A DNA stretch of 40,074 nucleotides, from NCBI GenBank assembly GCA_003559735.1, contig PWKN01000170.1:1-40074 (forward strand), read 5' to 3'. Made by a program: the position numbers and the translations under genes. The notes below the pieces were generated by a model, which was not told the origin of the DNA, did no database searches, and saw only the letters and a list, made by a program, of their open reading frames with translations. This DNA comes from Bacteroidales bacterium (GTDB lineage Bacteria > Bacteroidota > Bacteroidia > Bacteroidales > UBA7960). This document shows, piece after piece, positions 34,901 to 40,074 of the stretch (its first letter is position 1; each line of letters starts with the position of its first letter).

Positions 34901-36395
34901 AGTCATTTCGGGCAGAATAGTTCCTGTACCACAGGGTGTCCCTGGTTCCTTCAATGAAGGTTGGGTTGCCTCGAAAATCGCGGTTTGCCACATCGTCGGG
35001 GGCATCATAATAGACCGGAACAATGTCGTTCCATTGATCAAATTCTCCATTGATTACAATGTCTGTTGGCGGTCCGGGAAGCTCCGGCCGTTCAACACCT
35101 TTATGAATTCTTAAGTGTCCGGCGGTTTGCCAGTAATAGTTATCGGCATAGAGCCCTTTCATTGGCTCAATGTCTCCTGAAAACTCAGGATTGAACTTGT
35201 CGATAAAAACCCCTTCACCCTCGCTTGCCCTTGCCGGCTTTCCGAGCCAACCGAGTCCATCCTCCTCCCAGCAGGCAGCCCACCATTCGTTGTACCTTGC
35301 CGACAGTACCATTGGCGCACCCGAGGCATGCGCATTTTGCCAGTCTCTTTCATATCGGAGTCCTTTGTCTACATCAGGCGTAAGCCATTGTCCGTTGAAG
35401 TTGGAAATATCGAGGTTATATCCTTCTATCGCTGTGGTTCCCTTGGTTTGTAAACCATCCATAAAAATGGGAGCACCGATGGCTTTCCCTGTACCATAGC
35501 ACTCTATGTTTCCATCAACATCGTAAGCCGGATAGGTACCCCACGTATTCCATACGTGGCGGTAATCAGGATGGTTGGGCTCCAGGTCCCATATCAGTCT
35601 GAATGTAAAAAACTCTTTAAAATAGCTCAGCAAAGATGGGTCAGAAAATTTGGTCGGGTCCAGATCAGATGTAAGTCCTGGTTTAAACCCCGGAGTATTG
35701 TCGGGCATGCTTCTGTCAAGGCCCGCCATGATATGAAGAAGGGGTTTTCCGCGGTAATAAAAGATCATGTTGTCATATTTGCCCTGGGCGTATATCAGGT
35801 TGTAACAGAACTCCATTGACTCTTCGATATCAGTGCTTAGCCACACTGCGATACGTGGTACGGGTACGCCCTGTTGCTGGAGGGAGGTACCAATTTCAAG
35901 GTATTGTTTTAAGACACTCCAGTTCTCACTTTCTTCCATATTCCAGTTGTTCCAGCCCCCCGCACCATTTGTAAAGTCCCAGAAAACATATTCGAATCCG
36001 GCTGTGGCCATATCGACAAGCTGTTTTCTGATGATCCAGGGATCGGCACCGTGGTAATACCCTGCCCAGGACTCAGATGGTGTCCAGTTGGGGAAGACCA
36101 ATGGCCCGGGTGGATCAAACTCGAACTTACGGTGATACGGGTTGGCCTCCAGAAATTTATGTATGTCATAATGGTTGCCTATCCGGTTATTCCAGGCAGG
36201 AAACGGGCTGAACAACAGACCAAACCACCTGTCATCCTTCGGTTCGCCTGCTTCTGCCCAGGTAGGTATCTGGCGACCCAGCTGATCGGTTGCAACGGTG
36301 CCGGTCCAGGGAATCTTCTGATTGGGGGTGGTTTGTGCATTTGCAGACATAGTCACCACTGCCAGTAATACGTAATAACAGATCTTCCTTGTCAT
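31998..36395 (-). CDS. Large secreted multidomain protein: GH99/GH71-like barrel, CBMs, PA14, T9SS sorting domain
   Basis: The protein is 1465 aa with a signal peptide (KICYYVLLAVVTMSANA). Residues about 50-440 look like a TIM-barrel glycosidase-like domain of the GH99/GH71 kind (FGLLFSPFPAWNNR, PWIIRKQLVDMATAGFEYVF, APMVLSARYNEWW). Next is a CBM9/DOMON-like domain (about 445-640, DIVINGEFDQWND). Two CBM6-like domains follow (about 655-795, IPGIIEAETYN sense PGIIEAETYNNGEPG; about 812-955, PGTFQAEDYDEGCNG), then Ig-like segments with a repeated SGLPV(S/T)F motif and a PA14 domain (about 1137-1285, YVFFISSDDNGAFWLS). The C-terminal T9SS type A sorting domain is at about 1385-1465 (HIVLYPNPANDKLHIHY; LPNGIYLVSL). 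It is predicted to be exported through the outer membrane and act on polysaccharide beside the GH43. The catalytic family is the uncertain part. Confidence 0.7.
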   Translation of the reverse strand: MTRKICYYVLLAVVTMSANAQTTPNQKIPWTGTVATDQLGRQIPTWAEAGEPKDDRWFGLLFSPFPAWNNRIGNHYDIHKFLEANPYHRKFEFDPPGPLVFPNWTPSESWAGYYHGADPWIIRKQLVDMATAGFEYVFWDFTNGAGGWNNWNMEESENWSVLKQYLEIGTSLQQQGVPVPRIAVWLSTDIEESMEFCYNLIYAQGKYDNMIFYYRGKPLLHIMAGLDRSMPDNTPGFKPGLTSDLDPTKFSDPSLLSYFKEFFTFRLIWDLEPNHPDYRHVWNTWGTYPAYDVDGNIECYGTGKAIGAPIFMDGLQTKGTTAIEGYNLDISNFNGQWLTPDVDKGLRYERDWQNAHASGAPMVLSARYNEWWAACWEEDGLGWLGKPARASEGEGVFIDKFNPEFSGDIEPMKGLYADNYYWQTAGHLRIHKGVERPELPGPPTDIVINGEFDQWNDIVPVYYDAPDDVANRDFRGNPTFIEGTRDTLWYRNYSARNDFIETRVAYNEESVFFYAKTKDDLTPSTEPQWMVLLIDTDMRKNTGWEGYDLRINYTRDDGKCDIEIWNNEAGIWSRIDQGSFRYSSNQLEMEIPRYVLGAAQKKLAFDFKWCDNCFSEQPDIMDFWEFGDVAPQTRLNYRFSQLQDQRAFGGVPRNLPGIIEAETYNNGEPGVAYHDNTPYNSGWAYNYRDHPVDMDYIPDNKGISVLTDSGEWLAYQVYVSEEAYYTPVIIASTQRNGTGVFRIEAGEDQKTPNLSFSCQQDGFCRNEFPENKLYLTTGAHTIRIHFENRFDFAAWGLEILCEKERKPYNTHIMPGTFQAEDYDEGCNGDAYYDAFDTNFFQYYRNDGVDIDTIPGGYCVADIVTAEWLEYTLNFPQAGKYALEMRYASICDDNQIQLFVDNKAVSDPFTLENTQGKEYWKTTSKNFIVDSGTVVLRILFTNADRGLFLDQMTFSLLEACTPQQIDFDPPEDLLSSDGGLQLLANASSGLPVSFKVMQGAADINDENWLTLLDYKGEIEIKAFQKGDHEFCPDSVYKNIRIIHDCSEQIITHNRYDDIKADSDPFVVEASSSSGLPVTFEILSGPAYLDGNEVILDGSVGIIRFLARQGGDWEWCAVSDTLLKIEVGLPDHLCIDSDGSILFEKWVNIPGASVSDIPLNTFPDFISTLDAIEIPVNTGDNYGVRLSGFICAPYTADYVFFISSDDNGAFWLSTDSIKENKRLIAHVPHWTHEREWDKYPEQRSDTISLTGGQKYYFEALMKEELGGDNLAVKWQTIYGIDHIISGEFLSMPCEKQEIFFANQAIQLTDSTFLIDVASTSGLPVTLELISGSATLTADTVTLLSNRTRVTLRASQRGNEMYCAASEKVYAYVLNRSTTTYAENPSHTKHIVLYPNPANDKLHIHYDNMNQCRKIIINDLQGRTVYSEDPTIVDADMKTIHIGYLPNGIYLVSLIFNDAVVVKKFTKQ

Positions 36396-36545
36396 AGACT
36401 AATTATTTGTGCGTATGATCTCTATGGCCAATGCCGCTGGCAGACATACCGGTTCCGGTTAGTTGACATTGAGGCATCCGTTTGCTGTTCACGAACCCAA
36501 TCTGAGCCACGATGTGGGTTGCATAAAAATCTTTAGCCGGTTTGC

Positions 36546-36580
36546 AAAAAAAGCGAGGAAGGGGTTTTTCCCTTCCTCGC
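36546..36580 (-). terminator. Strong Rho-independent terminator of the giant T9SS gene
   Basis: An 11-base stem (gcgaggaaggg with its complement, 36553-36580) with a short loop is followed on the minus strand by a run of seven Ts. It lies 20-50 bases past the stop codon of the repeat protein, so it ends that transcript before the next gene. The remaining 150 bp before the GH99-like gene hold no clear element. Confidence 0.85.
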
Positions 36581-36598
36581 CAAGACAATCAAGGGTGA

Positions 36599-39500
36599 TT
36601 ATTTAACCATAAACCTGGTTACGAACGTTTCTTCGTTTTTGGTGACCTTAAGCAGGTACAGGCCTTTGTCGAAACCACTGACGTCGATTTCTGCGATGTT
36701 GTCGTTATTGACAGATCTGTGTACCAATCTTCCGATCATGGAGTAAACCTCCAGAAGTGCATTGTCAGCTTCGGTGACATACAGGGTATTGCTTGCAGGA
36801 TTTGGATATACATTGATCCCTGCTGTGTCGACCATATTTATAGACGTGGTGTCTACTACGATCCTGATAAAGTAGGTTCTGGTGGTGGTACCGTCTTCTG
36901 CTGTCACCACGATCGTGATACTGCCGTTTTCCTCTGTAATTTCATAGGAAGCGTTTGGATCGCTGAGCTCTACCTCAATGGTTCTGTCGGCGTCAGCTGG
37001 AAGGTCTACCCTGTATTGCAGGATATTTGGGGCGAAGTTAGGCAACGGTTCTCCTCCAATGTATATTGCCTTAAGGCTGGCATCGTTGTTGCCCATAAAT
37101 CCTTCATAGCGGAACACCATATCGCCCAGGTTGAAACCACCGGCCGCTTCGTTGATCACGAATGCGAGCACATGCTGACCTTCCATCAGTGTCATGCTTG
37201 TATCGAGCGAATAAGGAACGAAGTCCGCGGGGGCTGGTAATTCTACCTGCGACAGCATGATGTCGTCGTTGACCATTACGGTAAACTTCTCGTTAAACCA
37301 GCCATGAATCACTGTGAAATTGAATGTAACATGATACAAGCCAGGCTCCTGTACGTAAATGTCATAATACAGCCTTTCGCCCGGATCAGTCCAGCCAACT
37401 TCGTACCTGCCATGGCCACCAGAAATGTCTACGCCTTCATGCGGACGGTATGCACCACCATTATTGGTGGGGTCAGCATCTACATACCCGACTCCAGGAC
37501 CACCATCATTGAAGTTGACAAATGGCAAAATGGTTGTTTCGTCCGGATTGGCTGACATGATGGTAGCAGGCCTGGTTTCCAGGAACCTGATATAGTCGAT
37601 GGTAACCATTCCTGTTGAAGCATCATCCACGGCATCGATGCGGAATTGTGATACTACGGTTAGTGGCTCCCAACCAGACACACCGGTAAGGTTCACCAAC
37701 ACATTCCTGAATTGCGTGTCATCGCTTTCAAGCGGGAAGTAAATATGCATTTCCTCATCGTTTTGGGTAATTGCTGTGAGTTTGCCCCGCGTTCCCGGGG
37801 TTTCATTTTTGATGCGGATTTCAACCCATTCATTGTCAAACACCTGCCAATAGTCCATTACCTCACCGGGAACCTGTGGGTTTTCGCCGGTGACTTCGAT
37901 GATCAGTTTGCCATCCTGAACATTGGCATTGGCGTTCACTGCATTGCCGATGTCCCATCCTTCTGCGTCGTCAAATTCCCATGCCATGATCTGTTCAATG
38001 ATGTCGATTTCCAGGCTGTTGCTGACACCCGAACCATCGAGTGCTGTTGCGGTGACCACTACAGTACCGGGCACCATACCGGTCAGCAGGCCGGTTTCTG
38101 CATCGATGCTGGCAATTTCTTCATTGTCGATCGAATAGGTTACTTCCTGGTTGGTGGCATTCAACGGCAGCACCTCAACCATCATTTGCAGGCTGGTACC
38201 CGCAATGATCACCGTCCGCCCATCTTCACCCATCACTGTAATACTGCTTACAGGCATGCTCTCTTCAAATATATTTATGGTTTTTGTGCCGGTGACTTCT
38301 GTGAGATCCCTGGCAGTGGCTGTAACAACAACTTGTCCGGCTGAGACAGCAGTGAGTTTGCCGGTCTCTGCATCAATCTCAGCGATCTCCTCATTGTCGA
38401 CCGACCATGTAACATCCTGTGAGGCCACTGTCGGATAGACCACTGCTTCGAGGGTGACACTGCTGCCGATGCCGTATACCTCATCAAACGGACTTGAAAC
38501 GACAATGGATTCGGCCGGAGGCAATTCAGTCAGAAACCTATAGAAATCTACATAATAAACTCCTTCATCAACTCCTCTGGGCCCATCAAACCGTATTTCG
38601 TTAATGTACTGGGGTATATCGCCCCACCAGCTTTCCGGATCAGTAAGATCAATAAGCACATCTGTGAATTCATCAGCGTTGGTAGGTATATCTACACGAT
38701 CTACTCCATACCAGTCTTCGCCAAACCGGGCTGTGAATCCAACACCGTTTCCTTCTGACTGGTTTTTGATTCGCATCCAGAAATACTTCAGATCTCCCAA
38801 TGTCCAGTAATCCATATATTCTGACCAGACATTTGGTTCCTGCCAGGGCATGTCGGGAACAAGGGTTACCTGAAGCATCCCATCCTGAATAACAGGTATG
38901 CCTGCTGCCCAATCATGATCCAGATCCAACCCAGTATCATCAGGATCGTCAAATTCCCATGCAGTTCTGAACTCATAAGACTCCAGTACAGTAATTTCAA
39001 CCGATCCTGCAACGTCAGGGTTCATTTTTGACGTCGCATAAACAGTAACTTCACCAGCCGCAACAGGCGTCAGCAAACCACCTTCACTTATTGTGGCAAT
39101 TGCTTCATCACTTACCGACCAGGTAACACCTGTTTTTATGTACGCTACAATGTGTTCTTCAAATGTGACGTCAGCATAAAACTGGATCAGGTGATCCAAC
39201 CCGTATGCAGTGGTAAACCGGGAAGAAATTACAACATCCTCTACAGCGTCAGCAAAAGGGAATTCTTCTACAAACCGGTAGTAGTCAACATAATATGCTC
39301 CTTCATCCACTCCCCTTGGTCCATCGAAACGGATCTGGTTCAGGTATTTGGGGAAGTCGCTCCACCAATTGTCAGGGTCAGTCAGGTCAATGATCACCTC
39401 TCTGAACATGTCGTCGTTGGTCGGGATATCTACCCTGTCCAGCCCATACCAGTCATCTCCTGCCTGGGCCGTAAAGCCAACTTCATTTCCTGCTGATTCA

Positions 39501-40074
39501 TTCTTGATGCGCATCCAGAAATAGTTCAGGTTATCCGTTGGCCAATACTCCATGTGCTCTGACCATACGTTTGGTTCATCCCATGGCATATCGGGCACCA
39601 ATGTCACTTTCAGCATTCCATCGGCGATCTCCGGAATGCCAGCTGCCCATTCGTGATCCAGATCGAGTCCGGTATCATCTGGGTCGTCAAATTCCCACGC
39701 GGTGCGCACCACATAGTCTTCAAGAACGGTAATCGTGATCGATCCCTCAACCTCAGGATCAATGGCTGATGAGGCAAAAACAGTTACTTCCCCATCTGAT
39801 ACCGGGTAGAACAGTCCATCCTCATCCACGGTTCCGATGTCTTCGTCACTTACCCGCCAGGTAATCCCTTCCCTGACGTATGCCACGACAGACTCATCGA
39901 ATACCAGTTCTGCTTCCAGCTGCAGATGGTGATCCAGTCCGTAGGCTGTTTGCAGTGGTGCAGTGATCTTAACATCATGGATGGTCTTCGGGAAGTCTTC
40001 CACGAAGCGGTAGAAATCAACCCAGTATACTCCCTCGTCGACCCCTTTGGGGCCGTCAAACCTGATTTCATTCA
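36599..40074 (-). CDS. Giant repeat-built T9SS-secreted protein (BIG2 and carbohydrate-binding-like modules), 5' end outside window
   Basis: The frame is open to the right edge, so only the last 1158 or so residues are seen. From N to C: the end of one module (about 40074-39990), then repeats of a BIG2 Ig-like domain (TWSVSDEAIATISEGGLLTP) alternating with a beta-sandwich module beginning RTAWEFDDPDDTGLDLDH and ending RFDGPRGVDEGAYYVDYYRF. Two further BIG2 domains follow (38510-37995), then a third, diverged sandwich (AWEFDDAEGWDIG), a CBM6-like domain (FNDGGPGVGYVDADPTNNGG), a cadherin-like beta-sandwich (NNDASLKAIYIGGEPLPNFA) and a T9SS type A sorting domain (INVYPNPASNTLYVTE; FDKGLYLLKVTKNEETF). 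No catalytic domain is seen in this part. It is probably a surface or secreted carbohydrate-binding or adhesive protein; an enzyme could lie in the missing N-terminus. Confidence 0.8.
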   Translation of the reverse strand, partial: NEIRFDGPKGVDEGVYWVDFYRFVEDFPKTIHDVKITAPLQTAYGLDHHLQLEAELVFDESVVAYVREGITWRVSDEDIGTVDEDGLFYPVSDGEVTVFASSAIDPEVEGSITITVLEDYVVRTAWEFDDPDDTGLDLDHEWAAGIPEIADGMLKVTLVPDMPWDEPNVWSEHMEYWPTDNLNYFWMRIKNESAGNEVGFTAQAGDDWYGLDRVDIPTNDDMFREVIIDLTDPDNWWSDFPKYLNQIRFDGPRGVDEGAYYVDYYRFVEEFPFADAVEDVVISSRFTTAYGLDHLIQFYADVTFEEHIVAYIKTGVTWSVSDEAIATISEGGLLTPVAAGEVTVYATSKMNPDVAGSVEITVLESYEFRTAWEFDDPDDTGLDLDHDWAAGIPVIQDGMLQVTLVPDMPWQEPNVWSEYMDYWTLGDLKYFWMRIKNQSEGNGVGFTARFGEDWYGVDRVDIPTNADEFTDVLIDLTDPESWWGDIPQYINEIRFDGPRGVDEGVYYVDFYRFLTELPPAESIVVSSPFDEVYGIGSSVTLEAVVYPTVASQDVTWSVDNEEIAEIDAETGKLTAVSAGQVVVTATARDLTEVTGTKTINIFEESMPVSSITVMGEDGRTVIIAGTSLQMMVEVLPLNATNQEVTYSIDNEEIASIDAETGLLTGMVPGTVVVTATALDGSGVSNSLEIDIIEQIMAWEFDDAEGWDIGNAVNANANVQDGKLIIEVTGENPQVPGEVMDYWQVFDNEWVEIRIKNETPGTRGKLTAITQNDEEMHIYFPLESDDTQFRNVLVNLTGVSGWEPLTVVSQFRIDAVDDASTGMVTIDYIRFLETRPATIMSANPDETTILPFVNFNDGGPGVGYVDADPTNNGGAYRPHEGVDISGGHGRYEVGWTDPGERLYYDIYVQEPGLYHVTFNFTVIHGWFNEKFTVMVNDDIMLSQVELPAPADFVPYSLDTSMTLMEGQHVLAFVINEAAGGFNLGDMVFRYEGFMGNNDASLKAIYIGGEPLPNFAPNILQYRVDLPADADRTIEVELSDPNASYEITEENGSITIVVTAEDGTTTRTYFIRIVVDTTSINMVDTAGINVYPNPASNTLYVTEADNALLEVYSMIGRLVHRSVNNDNIAEIDVSGFDKGLYLLKVTKNEETFVTRFMVK
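38526..40074 (-). repeat. Long in-frame coding repeats, about 732-738 bp per unit
   Basis: Equivalent points recur at fixed distances. gtatcatc (start of the WEFDDPDDTG block) lies at 38934 and 39672, 738 bp apart. The RFDGP(R/K)GVDEG block lies at about 38583, 39321 and 40053, spaced 738 and 732 bp. One unit is therefore a sandwich module plus a BIG2 domain, 244-246 residues. At least two complete and one partial unit are visible. Similarity at DNA level is high enough for recombination or assembly collapse. Confidence 0.8.

Noticed and set aside
37712-38344. 210-codon plus-strand open frame inside the giant T9SS gene
   Set aside because: Antisense to BIG2 and sandwich modules whose domain structure is clear on the minus strand.

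Overview
The window looks like chromosomal DNA of a Bacteroidota species, probably in the Bacteroidales/Marinilabiliales range; the rank below phylum is a guess. The phylum call rests on several things seen here: two large secreted proteins with C-terminal type IX secretion (T9SS) sorting domains, a TonB-dependent receptor with an N-terminal carboxypeptidase-like domain, the DUF6452/DUF6048 pair, start regions without Shine-Dalgarno sites, and promoter-like TTTG / TAnnTTTG boxes upstream of several genes. No rRNA, tRNA or CRISPR array was seen.

Layout. (1) 1-3428 is an AT-rich accessory/defence-like patch. It holds the broken 3' end of a type IIG restriction-modification enzyme, a TcmP / DUF5131 (three-Cys-motif) pair with a 4-bp overlap, and an unrecognised protein whose C-terminus resembles a module I associate with restriction/defence proteins. 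(2) 3528-9363 is a minus-strand block. In transcription order it runs: an ArsM-like methyltransferase, an unlisted 35-aa Cys-containing peptide, a radical SAM/SPASM maturase-like enzyme, the lipoprotein DUF6452, the barrel protein DUF6048, ligA, and a small zinc-ribbon protein. The first three genes look like a possible RiPP (ribosomally made, modified peptide) cluster and are my best candidate for an undescribed system. (3) 9560-18635 carries ordinary metabolism and cell-envelope genes: ornithine aminotransferase, a DCC-family protein, glycogen branching enzyme, a TonB receptor and an S9 peptidase.

(4) 18640-20640 is a graveyard of mobile and toxin-antitoxin pieces. It contains an intact UPF0175 antitoxin with a truncated DUF3368 toxin, the 3' end of a group II intron with a frameshifted maturase tail, a Gp49-like toxin interrupted by an amber codon, an antitoxin fragment and an IS91-type transposase tail. 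(5) 20689-25334 is a minus-strand operon-like run: a GhrA-like 2-hydroxyacid dehydrogenase, a HOGA1-like aldolase, an alanine/serine-glyoxylate aminotransferase, then SelO. The first three correspond in function to the three human enzymes of glyoxylate detoxification. (6) 25564-29911 holds a lipoprotein, an RhlE-type helicase and a tryptophanase/tyrosine phenol-lyase family enzyme. (7) 30166-40074 is a carbohydrate-related locus: a secreted GH43 with CBM6 and fascin-like domains, a 1465-aa GH99/GH71-like multidomain T9SS protein, and a very large repeat-built T9SS protein that runs off the right edge.

Two intergenic elements (13696-13800 and 26897-27028) share a conserved 5' half followed by a hairpin, and three base changes in one stem arm are matched in the other. 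This suggests a structured element present in at least two copies. All assignments come from reading translated sequence and motifs; no searches were run.
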